A DNA stretch of 6,542 bases from Planctomicrobium sp. (GTDB lineage: Bacteria; Planctomycetota; Planctomycetia; Planctomycetales; Planctomycetaceae). Positions 1-5,984 of this stretch are shown one piece after another. Location: contig JAJDEL010000507.1 in the NCBI GenBank assembly GCA_029259835.1, forward strand, positions 1 to 6,542, given 5' to 3'. The first letter of the stretch is position 1. Each line of letters opens with the position of its first letter. The translations under genes were made by a program, and so were the position numbers. The notes under the pieces were generated by a model. That model was not told where the DNA came from, searched no databases, and saw only the letters and a program-made list of their open reading frames with translations.

Positions 1-2
1 AA

Positions 3-8
3 AAGGAG
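3..8 (+). promoter_or_regulatory. Shine-Dalgarno site of the WXG100-like gene
   Basis: AAGGAG lies 8 bases before the ATG at 17. It is the strongest ribosome binding site at an annotated start in the window and fixes that start. The promoter, if there is one, lies beyond the left edge. Confidence 0.75.
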
Positions 9-16
9 AATGTGTC

Positions 17-289
17 ATGGCCCAAGCAATTGCGAACCCAGAAGACCTGCGAGCGTTTGCGATGAAACTGAAGCAATTCAACAGCACACTCTCCGATCAG
101 GCAGGTCTGCTCGTTGGACAACTTGACGCTTTAAGCACGACCTGGCGAGATCAGGAAAACGCAAAGTTCACGGAAGAATTTAAGGAACATCTACGATTGC
201 TCGCTCTATTTGTTGAAGCGAACAACCAACACATCCCCTACCTGTTGCGAAAAGCTGAGCGATTGGAAGAATATCTCAATCAGCGATGA
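17..289 (+). CDS. WXG100-like small helical protein
   Basis: A 90-residue protein without signal peptide or membrane segment. Its predicted shape is two long helices joined by a turn (about residues 8-40 and 46-88), the architecture of WXG100/EsxA-type proteins. The turn holds W43-R44-D45 and is followed by F51 and F55, so the usual W-x-G is W-x-D here. WXG100 proteins in Actinobacteria and Firmicutes are type VII secretion substrates, usually working as dimers. Similar short proteins occur in planctomycetes, where a secretion role has not, to my knowledge, been shown. The C-terminal half is rich in Leu, Glu and Arg and fits a coiled-coil dimer. No C-terminal YxxxD/E export signal is clear, although the tail around Y86 is suggestive. 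The upstream neighbour is cut off by the window edge, so a partner such as an FtsK/EssC ATPase cannot be judged. The start is set by AAGGAG 8 bases upstream. Family assignment is likely; function is inferred. Confidence 0.8.
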   Translation: MAQAIANPEDLRAFAMKLKQFNSTLSDQAGLLVGQLDALSTTWRDQENAKFTEEFKEHLRLLALFVEANNQHIPYLLRKAERLEEYLNQR

Positions 290-319
290 CGCGGAGTCAA
301 CACAAGGGGAAGGTGAATT

Positions 320-350
320 ATTTGCCGCCCACTTTAAGTGTGTGGTAAAT
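320..350. repeat. Intergenic palindromic repeat, copy 1 (degenerate)
   Basis: Imperfect inverted repeat centred on T335, in the gap between two convergent genes. The inner stem CACTT/AAGTG (330-334 with 336-340) is perfect. It continues outward through one C-T mismatch (329/341), then C-G, G-T, C-G, C-G, G-T, T-A, T-A, T-A and A-T to 320/350. The left arm carries TTTGCCG (321-327), shared with the copies near 1691 and 5928. Its place between two stop codons would suit a two-way transcription end, but no long T run follows on either strand. Confidence 0.75.
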
Positions 351-375
351 CGCCAACACTTTTTTGAGAGAGATT

Positions 376-1668
376 CTAACGTCCCTTCTCCGACACTCGT
401 TCTCCTTTTTCGAGCAATCCAATGCGGACTTCGATCACTCCATTGTTGTCTGCGAGTTCACCCCATTTGTCGCGGCAACGTAAAAAGAGTTGTCCGTCTC
501 TTGGAACGGTGAAAGATTCATTTTCGCCGATTTCGAATGAGTCGCTTAACTCGTAATCATCGAAAATGATTCCGACAAGTTGACCTTCTCCTGATGCTTC
601 TCCATTTGCCGTGAGAAGTTCTCCATCTTTGCTGAGAGTCCAGTTCCCTTTCGTTTCCAGAGAGTACGTGTCACCTGAAAAGACTTTCGCCCGTGAGGCT
701 TGCCATCCACTTTCCGCTCGGATTTTAGCGAGAAGTTTCGTCTTGCTCGATGGAACCCGGAACTTCGTTTTCCAGTTCCAACTGCATAAATCACAGCGAT
801 ATCCAGGCTCCATGTCTTTTAAGAACAATTGATATTCGAATTCGATCTCCTTCGCTTGTGCCCCGTAAACGCGGTCAAAGCTCACATGTTTATCCGCTAA
901 TAACGCCATTCCCAAAGGTTTAAAACGTGCCGAATAATTCTTGTTCGCTCCCAGCATATGACACAGCACCCACCGCCACGCGTAATTTTGCCAAGAGTCT
1001 CCAGTTCGTTCGAGTGGATTGTTGACGATAGCGCCGAGCGGTTTCGGGTCCTGTGATTGGAGGTATTGAATCACATATTCGCCGGCGTTGACTCCTTTTT
1101 CTCCATCTCGCCAATACTTGCCGACTTCTGCCATCCCTTCTGAGTACCAGACCGGTCCAGTGCTTCCGAAATTGATCCCGCAGTATGCATGTATTGCTTC
1201 GTGCTGAGGCGTTTTGTGTTTTGAAGTTGCATAGACAATTGCTTCGGAATCAATCTTCGGACCGCCAACAAACCCTTTGACTGATGTGATCGTCAGTCCC
1301 CCACCTCCTCGCACCGACTGCACTCCATCCGGAGACATCTGAGCAAGCTGGCTTTGCGGCCAGTTTGCAAAATCGTCGATGACGAACATGCGAATCGGTT
1401 TGCGATTACGGCGACCCCAATAACCGGAAACCAGCTTCAGCATAGATTCCAACTGACTCAACAACCCCTCCGCATCATCTTTGGAAATATCGGTCATCAA
1501 CGAAAAATTTCGACTCTTGTAAAGCTGGGGACTGGCATTTCTATCCGCGGTTCCCTGTGAGAACGCTTGCTCTGGAAGTGCGAGGACCGTTGCAAAGATG
1601 AGGATCGGAGTCAGAAGAGAACGGAGAGAATTTTGATTCAACACACTCGCAACCTTGGTGAGAGACAA
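376..1668 (-). CDS. Secreted DUF1570-type metallopeptidase with PA-I-lectin-like C-terminal domain
   Basis: A 430-residue exported protein. Residues 1-37 look like a Sec signal peptide: hydrophobic core about 18-31, cleavage probably after A35-F36-S37. Residues about 50-290 resemble DUF1570, a planctomycete-rich family of putative gluzincin peptidases. H156-E157-A-I-H160 is the HExxH zinc motif, and W174-Y-S-E177-G supplies the likely third ligand. C292 and C295 form a CxxC pair between domains. Residues about 322-418 are beta-rich and align by eye with Pseudomonas LecA (see findings). The longest frame opens with TTG at 1668, with AGG directly against it, which is poor spacing for a ribosome site. 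A GTG at 1644 has AAGG 8 bases upstream and keeps the signal peptide core, so a 422-residue form is equally or more likely. The gene lies downstream of the exporter on the same strand, 94 bases away, with its own candidate promoter. Substrate unknown. Peptidase class is confident, activity inferred. Confidence 0.85.
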   Translation of the reverse strand: MSLTKVASVLNQNSLRSLLTPILIFATVLALPEQAFSQGTADRNASPQLYKSRNFSLMTDISKDDAEGLLSQLESMLKLVSGYWGRRNRKPIRMFVIDDFANWPQSQLAQMSPDGVQSVRGGGGLTITSVKGFVGGPKIDSEAIVYATSKHKTPQHEAIHAYCGINFGSTGPVWYSEGMAEVGKYWRDGEKGVNAGEYVIQYLQSQDPKPLGAIVNNPLERTGDSWQNYAWRWVLCHMLGANKNYSARFKPLGMALLADKHVSFDRVYGAQAKEIEFEYQLFLKDMEPGYRCDLCSWNWKTKFRVPSSKTKLLAKIRAESGWQASRAKVFSGDTYSLETKGNWTLSKDGELLTANGEASGEGQLVGIIFDDYELSDSFEIGENESFTVPRDGQLFLRCRDKWGELADNNGVIEVRIGLLEKGERVSEKGR

Positions 1669-1675
1669 CCTGCAC

Positions 1676-1706
1676 TTTTGCCGTACACTTCAAGTGTACG
1701 GCGAAA
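1676..1706. repeat. Intergenic palindromic repeat, copy 2 (near-perfect)
   Basis: Inverted repeat centred on C1691. Eleven perfect pairs run from 1680/1702 to 1690/1692 (arms GCCGTACACTT and AAGTGTACGGC). A T-G wobble at 1679/1703 and three T-A pairs at 1676-1678/1704-1706 extend it to 15 pairs. The left arm includes TTTTGCCG, as in copy 3. It lies 8 bases before the longest possible start of the peptidase gene and about 60 bases past the exporter stop. As an RNA hairpin the middle bases would form a small loop. There is no T run after it on the minus strand, so it does not look like a standard intrinsic terminator. Confidence 0.9.
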
Positions 1707-1721
1707 CATTTATTGAGTCAA
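1693..1721 (-). promoter_or_regulatory. Candidate sigma70-type promoter for the DUF1570 gene
   Basis: On the minus strand TTGACT (1721-1716, 5 of 6 matches to TTGACA) is followed after exactly 17 bases by TACACT (1698-1693, 4 of 6 matches to TATAAT). Transcription would begin near 1686, giving a leader of about 40 bases to the GTG start at 1644 but only about 18 to the TTG at 1668, which mildly favours the shorter protein. The -10 box lies inside the palindromic repeat, so hairpin or protein binding there could affect initiation. Planctomycete promoter consensus is poorly known, so this is a sequence match only. Confidence 0.4.
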
Positions 1722-1762
1722 AATACTTGTGTCCCGATCTTTGACTAAAAATCAGCCGTCGA

Positions 1763-4321
1763 CTACGACTCGGCTTTGGAATTTGCTTCTTCAGCTAAAG
1801 CTGCTGTCTGCTCTTTCGCGCCGAGAAAGCGACTGAGTGATCCAAATTTTCCGCTGTTTAAGAGAATGAGATAGGCTGGTACAAGGATGGGGCGGACGAT
1901 AAACGTGTCCAGTAATACGCCGAATGCGAGCGCGAAACCGAGTTGAGCCATGCCGAGCAGGGATCCAATCATGAGAGAGGCAAACGTCCCTGCCATGATG
2001 ATTCCGCAGCTGGAAATGATGCTGCCCGTTTTCGTCAACGCGACCAGAATACCCTCAACCGGTCCGTGGCGTTTCTGCTCTTCATCAACGCGAGCCATCA
2101 GGAGAATGTTGTAGTCTTCTCCCATCGCGATCAAAATCGTAAACAGATAAATCGGCACTTTCCAGTCAATCCCGGTGAAGCCTGCCGGGTCGCGCAGATA
2201 GAAGACGATGAATGTCATCCCGAGGGCAACGAAATAACTGAACACGACACTAACCATCAGATACCCACAGACCGCCGGTTGTCTGAGCAGGGCCACCAGC
2301 ATGATGTAAACGGCCAGGACAACAAGAACGCCAATAAGCACGCGGTCCCGGTCCGTCGAGAGTTTCAAATCGCGAATCCCGGCAGTGGGGCCGAGAGTAA
2401 ACACCTCGGCTGATTCTCTCAGCGATTCTGGAATCGCCCTGCGCACAACATCTTCAACCTCGCTCAATTTTAGAATTGAGTTTCGGTCGAAGGGATCGGT
2501 GCTAAAGATAAAGTCCATCCGCATCACCTGACCAGCGAGGGGACCGCGAGTACTTGTGTAGGTTTTATGTTTAATTACCTGTTGCAAACGCCGTTCTCCT
2601 ATCTTGAGAGAATCAAGGTGTTCGAGTGCAGCAGCACTTTTCCCCAAAGGGTACATCTGGTTCCGAATATCGACGACGCGAAAGTCCGGTTCATTGAGAT
2701 CAAGAAGGGAAGCTTCGATCGTCGCTGTCATCTCCTCGCAAAAACGATTGGAAGTTCGGAGATCGGAGAGGTCGTCCCCTTCAAACTGCTTCTTAAGTTC
2801 ATCTTGATCGAAGCGAATTAACGTGATGACCGGGCCGGTGACACCTGCCGGGAAATGTTCCTGAATCGCCATCGCCCCTTCGACACTCGTATCTTCTTGT
2901 GGCAAGTCAGTGAGCAAGCCATAGCTTAAATTTCCCTGATTCGTGAACCCGATGATTGCCAAAGGCAGCATCGTGAGAATTGTTCCGAGAAAGATACGAC
3001 CTGGAAATTTCTTCAGCAGTTGAGCCGTTAAGTTCCAGATTTCATCCAACCATTGTTGTTCATTCAGTTTCTTCCATAGCGTCGCAGCAGGAATCCATCC
3101 TTCTTCGGTTTTGGGGGTTTCTTTTCGGATATCTGGCCAGAACGCCCAGTTCCGTAACAGCAGAAGTAAAGCCGGGGTGAATGTCACGGCGAAGCAAGCC
3201 GCGACAAACAATCCGATTGAGATAGCAAGTCCGGCCTGCCGAAATTTTCCGAATTCCGCGAACGACATCATCCCGATCCCGACAATACTGGTTCCTGCGC
3301 TCGTTGCCAGAGCGGCGCCGACTTTTCTGATCGACATCGTGATCGCCTCAGAAAATCCGTGCCCTGAGTCCAACTCCTCTTTGTACCTTGCGATCAGGAA
3401 CAAGCAGTAGTCCACACCCGCTCCGTAAACAACGACCGTGACATAGATTTGCAGGCCATTGAACACCCCGATCCAGCCTGCCTCGGCGAGGTGTGTCAGC
3501 AATGCCAGTGTGAATTCGACTGAAAGCCCGACTGTAATCAGTGGCACAAGTGCCAGAAGTGGTGCTCGGTAAATGAGAAGCAAAAGGGTAATGACCAGCA
3601 GTTTCGTAAACGTTTCGGTCCGCGCCGCACTATCTGCTTCCGCACGCAGCAGGTCTCTGCCGACCGTTGCCGATCCACTCAACGCCATTGCCAGCCCAAT
3701 CGGCTTGTTTTGCAATAAGTCTGAGGAGAAAATCAACTCTTCAAGACGGTCAACAATCAACCCGTTCTGGCGATCCAGGAATTCGGTTCTTAACTCCAGA
3801 ACGACAATCTCTGCTCGTTCATCCGGACTCGTTAATAACGCCCCAATCCGCTTGTCATGCGGTGTTGAGATTCCCTGAACGACACGCTCTGATTCCGGAA
3901 TTTCTTCGTAGCCCCCGTCGGATTCAATTTCATAGCCGAGAGGAGTCGAATCGCGAATTTTCTCAAGCTGTGGAACAAGATCTTCGCGTATGAACTGGCG
4001 GTCTTCTTTCGATAGCCCTTCTGGTCGATTCTCGCGAAAGAGAACGATAACGATATTGCTCCCCAGCGGATCTCGTTGAACGGAGGAGCCGGCTCGTTTG
4101 CCTCTGCTGAAGCGTCTTCCATTCGTGGGAGGGAAGGCCTTGCGGAAAAGGTGCTGAGCCTGACTGCTGATGGCATCTTCCGGAAGGAACGCCAATTCCC
4201 CTTCTTGCCAGATCCCGTCCCGTTCCGGAGCCATGGCAATCGCTAAAATCGCAACAATGATCCAGGCCCCAATCGTGAAGATTGGGAAGCGAGTGACAGA
4301 TTCTCCAATTCGGCGATACAT
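1763..4321 (-). CDS. MMPL-family RND-type membrane exporter
   Basis: An 852-residue inner-membrane protein with the complete duplicated RND/MMPL plan. The first half has a helix at about 13-31, a large periplasmic loop (32-238) and five helices (about 239-389). After a cytoplasmic linker (about 390-440) comes a helix at 441-460, a second large loop (461-658) and five helices (660-821). The proton-relay Asp-Tyr pairs typical of MMPL proteins are both present: D304-Y305 in GAGVDYCLFLIARYKEE and D736-Y737 in GEDYNILLMARVDEE. Each is followed by the usual Arg/Glu-Glu segment at the membrane face. It is therefore expected to be a proton-driven transporter. MMPL relatives move lipids, hopanoids or other hydrophobic molecules; the substrate here cannot be told. 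No adaptor (HlyD/MFP) or outer-membrane partner is in the window. The ATG at 4321 gives the usual short N-terminal segment before helix 1; no Shine-Dalgarno site is visible and the leader holds several inverted repeats. Length and motifs show an intact gene. Confidence 0.93.
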   Translation of the reverse strand: MYRRIGESVTRFPIFTIGAWIIVAILAIAMAPERDGIWQEGELAFLPEDAISSQAQHLFRKAFPPTNGRRFSRGKRAGSSVQRDPLGSNIVIVLFRENRPEGLSKEDRQFIREDLVPQLEKIRDSTPLGYEIESDGGYEEIPESERVVQGISTPHDKRIGALLTSPDERAEIVVLELRTEFLDRQNGLIVDRLEELIFSSDLLQNKPIGLAMALSGSATVGRDLLRAEADSAARTETFTKLLVITLLLLIYRAPLLALVPLITVGLSVEFTLALLTHLAEAGWIGVFNGLQIYVTVVVYGAGVDYCLFLIARYKEELDSGHGFSEAITMSIRKVGAALATSAGTSIVGIGMMSFAEFGKFRQAGLAISIGLFVAACFAVTFTPALLLLLRNWAFWPDIRKETPKTEEGWIPAATLWKKLNEQQWLDEIWNLTAQLLKKFPGRIFLGTILTMLPLAIIGFTNQGNLSYGLLTDLPQEDTSVEGAMAIQEHFPAGVTGPVITLIRFDQDELKKQFEGDDLSDLRTSNRFCEEMTATIEASLLDLNEPDFRVVDIRNQMYPLGKSAAALEHLDSLKIGERRLQQVIKHKTYTSTRGPLAGQVMRMDFIFSTDPFDRNSILKLSEVEDVVRRAIPESLRESAEVFTLGPTAGIRDLKLSTDRDRVLIGVLVVLAVYIMLVALLRQPAVCGYLMVSVVFSYFVALGMTFIVFYLRDPAGFTGIDWKVPIYLFTILIAMGEDYNILLMARVDEEQKRHGPVEGILVALTKTGSIISSCGIIMAGTFASLMIGSLLGMAQLGFALAFGVLLDTFIVRPILVPAYLILLNSGKFGSLSRFLGAKEQTAALAEEANSKAES

Positions 4322-4335
4322 AAATCAAATGATTT
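4322..4335. repeat. AT-rich palindrome abutting the exporter start codon
   Basis: AAATCA (4322-4327) and TGATTT (4330-4335) form a perfect 6+6 inverted repeat with a 2-base spacer, directly upstream of the exporter ATG, where a ribosome site would be expected. It could be an operator half-site pair. The AT content makes a chance match fairly easy. Confidence 0.45.
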
Positions 4336-4363
4336 CTTACGAACAAACCCGTAAGATGTTTGT
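4336..4363. repeat. Two interlocked 6-bp inverted repeats in the exporter leader
   Basis: CTTACG (4336-4341) pairs with CGTAAG (4350-4355), and ACAAAC (4343-4348) pairs with GTTTGT (4358-4363). The two pairs interleave, so in the exporter mRNA leader they could form either of two competing hairpins. A full pseudoknot is less likely because the connecting loop across the first stem would be only one base. They lie 15-42 bases before the start codon. Confidence 0.5.
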
Positions 4364-4390
4364 CGGAACGTAAATGCGGTACGATATAGT
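4360..4390 (+). promoter_or_regulatory. Weak candidate promoter for the DUF971-moaA unit
   Basis: TATAGT at 4385-4390 matches 5 of 6 bases of the -10 consensus. TTGTCG at 4360-4365 matches 4 of 6 of the -35, but the spacing of 19 bases is long. Start of transcription would be near 4397, leaving a leader of about 160 bases. On the opposite strand the same bases read TATATC (4388-4383), which could serve the exporter, but I see no good -35 for it. Low confidence. Confidence 0.25.
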
Positions 4391-4400
4391 CAGCGGCTTC

Positions 4401-4420
4401 CGAACCGATGACGAACCGAT
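4401..4420. repeat. Tandem 9-base direct repeat with 11-base period
   Basis: CGAACCGAT occurs at 4401-4409 and again at 4412-4420, separated by GA. The 11-base period is about one helical turn, the arrangement used by many regulators that bind direct repeats on one DNA face. It lies just downstream of the candidate -10 box at 4385, in the gap between divergent genes. Confidence 0.5.
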
Positions 4421-4439
4421 TTGTAAGGAGACCGTAGCG

Positions 4440-4559
4440 GTGCGGAGTGCCACGGTCAATGATTTACAGACTGAGAACTGGCTGAAAACCGTGCAGTTGA
4501 TAGAATCAAGGTCTCGTATCCCCGCACTATTGTTGAAACCCCTTTCTTTGGAAAAGTGA
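4440..4559 (+). CDS. Possible 39-codon leader ORF overlapping the DUF971 start
   Basis: A GTG at 4440 lies 9 bases after TAAGGAG (4424-4430). The frame runs 39 codons to TGA at 4557-4559, which overlaps the DUF971 ATG by one base (TGATG), the usual form for translational coupling. Against it: the peptide matches nothing I know, has no clear motif, and uses codons such as ATA, AGG, CTA and TTA that look uncommon next to the neighbouring genes. An ATG at 4374 in the same frame would give 61 codons but has no ribosome site and would lie before the candidate transcription start. It could be a small real gene, a coupling leader, or chance. Confidence 0.25.
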   Translation: MRSATVNDLQTENWLKTVQLIESRSRIPALLLKPLSLEK

Positions 4560-4891
4560 TGGCATCGGCGCCGCAGAAAATTCTTGCAATCAAAGAAGAT
4601 CAGGTCTTTGAGATCACTTGGGATGAAACCCGGGTTTCACGCTACCCGTTCAAATTTCTGCGCTGCGAATGCCCTTGTGCCGCCTGCGTGAACGAGTTCA
4701 CCGGCGAAAAAATGCTTGACCCCGCGACTGTCTCTGATGAAATTGAACCGAACGAGGTTGGTTTCAGCGGGAACTACGCGATCAAAATCAAATGGTCCGA
4801 TGGGCATTTCACAGGTCTCTACTCCTGGGACTACCTCGACAAATTGACCGCCAACCCAAGCGTTGTGACAACAAGTGGAGCATCACAGTGA
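4559..4891 (+). CDS. DUF971 (GBBH-like N-terminal domain) protein
   Basis: A 110-residue stand-alone DUF971 protein. Recognisable parts are W21 in the first strand pair, L34-R35-C-E-C-P-C-A-A-C43 and W79-S-D-G-H83-F-T-G-L-Y-S-W90. In human gamma-butyrobetaine hydroxylase the corresponding N-terminal domain binds zinc through three cysteines and a histidine; here C38, C40, C43 and H83 fall in the same places, and C36 is extra. The domain also occurs fused to Mrp-type Fe-S carrier ATPases in plants (HCF101), so roles in metal or Fe-S handling have been suggested, but no biochemical function is established. The protein is soluble and presumably cytoplasmic. ATG at 4559 is preferred to the adjoining GTG at 4556; GGA at 4550-4552 is a weak ribosome site. 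Its stop overlaps the moaA start, so the two proteins are probably made together. Confidence 0.88.
   Translation: MASAPQKILAIKEDQVFEITWDETRVSRYPFKFLRCECPCAACVNEFTGEKMLDPATVSDEIEPNEVGFSGNYAIKIKWSDGHFTGLYSWDYLDKLTANPSVVTTSGASQ
4877..4880 (+). promoter_or_regulatory. Shine-Dalgarno site deciding the moaA start
   Basis: GGAG ends 7 bases before the GTG at 4888. This, with the GTGA overlap with the upstream stop, picks that GTG over the ATG 96 bases upstream in the same frame, which would add 32 residues unlike any MoaA N-terminus. Confidence 0.7.
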
Positions 4892-5892
4892 GTTTGCCAG
4901 AAAATTCTCTTGTCGATTCATTTGGTCGACAACACAACAACCTTCGAATCAGCGTGACCGACCGCTGCAACATTCGCTGCTTCTACTGCATGCCTGCGGA
5001 AAATGTGCAGTTCATGGCGAAGTCCAAACTCTTAACGTTCGAAGAGATCGCTCGTTTTGTACGCTTGATGGTTCCGCAAGGAGTCAACAAACTCCGACTG
5101 ACTGGCGGCGAACCGCTCGTCAGAAAAGATCTTCATAAATTGGTTGCACTGCTTGCCGAAATCGATGGGATTACGGACATCGGTATCACGACGAATGGAA
5201 TTTTACTTGCAGATCAGGCTCAGGCTCTGTACGACGCCGGGCTGCGTCGACTTAACGTCAGTCTTGACGCTCTCGACCCGGTGAAATTTCAGGAGATCAC
5301 GCGAAGAGAAGGCTACGAGCAAGTTTTGAATGGGATTGAGGTCGCACAGAAGGTCGGTTTTTCTCCGATCAAAATCAACGCGGTCGCGATTCGCGGGATG
5401 ACTGAATCTGAAATTGTTCCCTTCGGAAAATTCGCTCGTGAATCAGGCTGCGATGTTCGCTTTATCGAATACATGCCTCTCGATGCAGACGCCGCCTGGG
5501 AGCGAGAAAAAGTCTTGTTTGCATCGGAAATTATCGATGTTCTCTCGCGTGAGTTGGTGCCACTGGTTCCAGTCGGTGACCCTGATCCACGCGCGCCTTC
5601 AACCGACTACCAGTTTAAAGATGGAGCAGGACGGATTGGCTTTATTCCTTCAGTCAGTCAGCCTTTTTGCGAGCAATGCAACCGATTCCGTCTCACGGCG
5701 GATGGACGGTTAAGAAACTGCCTGTTCAGCCTCGAAGAATCCGATATCAAAACACTTCTCCGGGAAAGTGCAAACGATGAACAAATCGTCGCCGCAGTTC
5801 GCGAGAGCATCCAGCAAAAGTGGTCAGGTCACAACATCAACGCCGCAGACTTCGTCCAGCCAGATCGCCCCATGTACTCCATCGGCGGTTAG
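4888..5892 (+). CDS. moaA: GTP 3',8-cyclase MoaA (molybdenum cofactor step 1)
   Basis: A 334-residue radical SAM enzyme that, with S-adenosylmethionine, turns GTP into 3',8-cyclo-7,8-dihydro-GTP; MoaC then makes cyclic pyranopterin monophosphate in molybdenum cofactor synthesis. The radical SAM cluster motif is C27-x3-C31-x2-C34 (TDRCNIRCFYCMP), followed by the SAM-binding LTGGEP segment. The second, substrate-binding [4Fe-4S] cluster is served by C261-x2-C264-x13-C278 (FCEQCNRFRLTADGRLRNC). The C-terminus ends in MYSIGG, the double glycine needed by MoaA for catalysis. All key residues are present and length is normal, so it should be functional. The GTG start overlaps the DUF971 stop (GTGA). 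No other moa, mog or moe gene is in the window, so the pathway is scattered in this genome or continues elsewhere. No Moco riboswitch is recognisable upstream. Confidence 0.96.
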   Translation: MSLPENSLVDSFGRQHNNLRISVTDRCNIRCFYCMPAENVQFMAKSKLLTFEEIARFVRLMVPQGVNKLRLTGGEPLVRKDLHKLVALLAEIDGITDIGITTNGILLADQAQALYDAGLRRLNVSLDALDPVKFQEITRREGYEQVLNGIEVAQKVGFSPIKINAVAIRGMTESEIVPFGKFARESGCDVRFIEYMPLDADAAWEREKVLFASEIIDVLSRELVPLVPVGDPDPRAPSTDYQFKDGAGRIGFIPSVSQPFCEQCNRFRLTADGRLRNCLFSLEESDIKTLLRESANDEQIVAAVRESIQQKWSGHNINAADFVQPDRPMYSIGG

Positions 5893-5912
5893 GCAAATGC
5901 CGTGACACATTG

Positions 5913-5937
5913 TTTTGCCGGACACTTCAAGTGTCCG
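5913..5937. repeat. Intergenic palindromic repeat, copy 3
   Basis: Inverted repeat centred on C5928, with nine perfect pairs from 5919/5937 to 5927/5929 (arms CGGACACTT and AAGTGTCCG). It is preceded by TTTTGCC (5913-5919), running into the stem as TTTTGCCG, as in copy 2. It lies 20-45 bases past the moaA stop and about 48 bases past the stop of the convergent SecA-like gene. A short ATTTAT follows on the plus strand, too weak for a typical T tract, but a two-way terminator role remains possible. Confidence 0.85.
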
Positions 5938-5984
5938 ATTTATGCCATTGCATTTCCACCTGCGCTTCATGCACAGTCTGCCCA

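Noticed and set aside
1943..2413. A 156-codon open frame on the plus strand inside the exporter gene
   Set aside because: It lies wholly antisense to a well-supported MMPL gene with conserved motifs; its His/Asn/Arg-rich translation matches no family and is a typical shadow frame.
4397..4558. Molybdenum cofactor riboswitch upstream of the DUF971-moaA unit
   Set aside because: Only short weak hairpins are visible (GACCGT/ACGGTC arms at 4430-4435 and 4452-4457; AACTG/CAGTT at 4476-4480 and 4494-4498). I could not fit the conserved multi-stem Moco RNA layout.
4374..4559. A 61-codon reading of the small leader ORF from ATG 4374
   Set aside because: No ribosome site precedes this ATG and it would begin before the candidate transcription start; the GTG at 4440 is the only start with good support.
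5913..5945. Standard rho-independent terminator after moaA
   Set aside because: The hairpin is good but no proper T run follows on either strand, and the same palindrome occurs elsewhere with different flanks, so it is recorded as a repeat.
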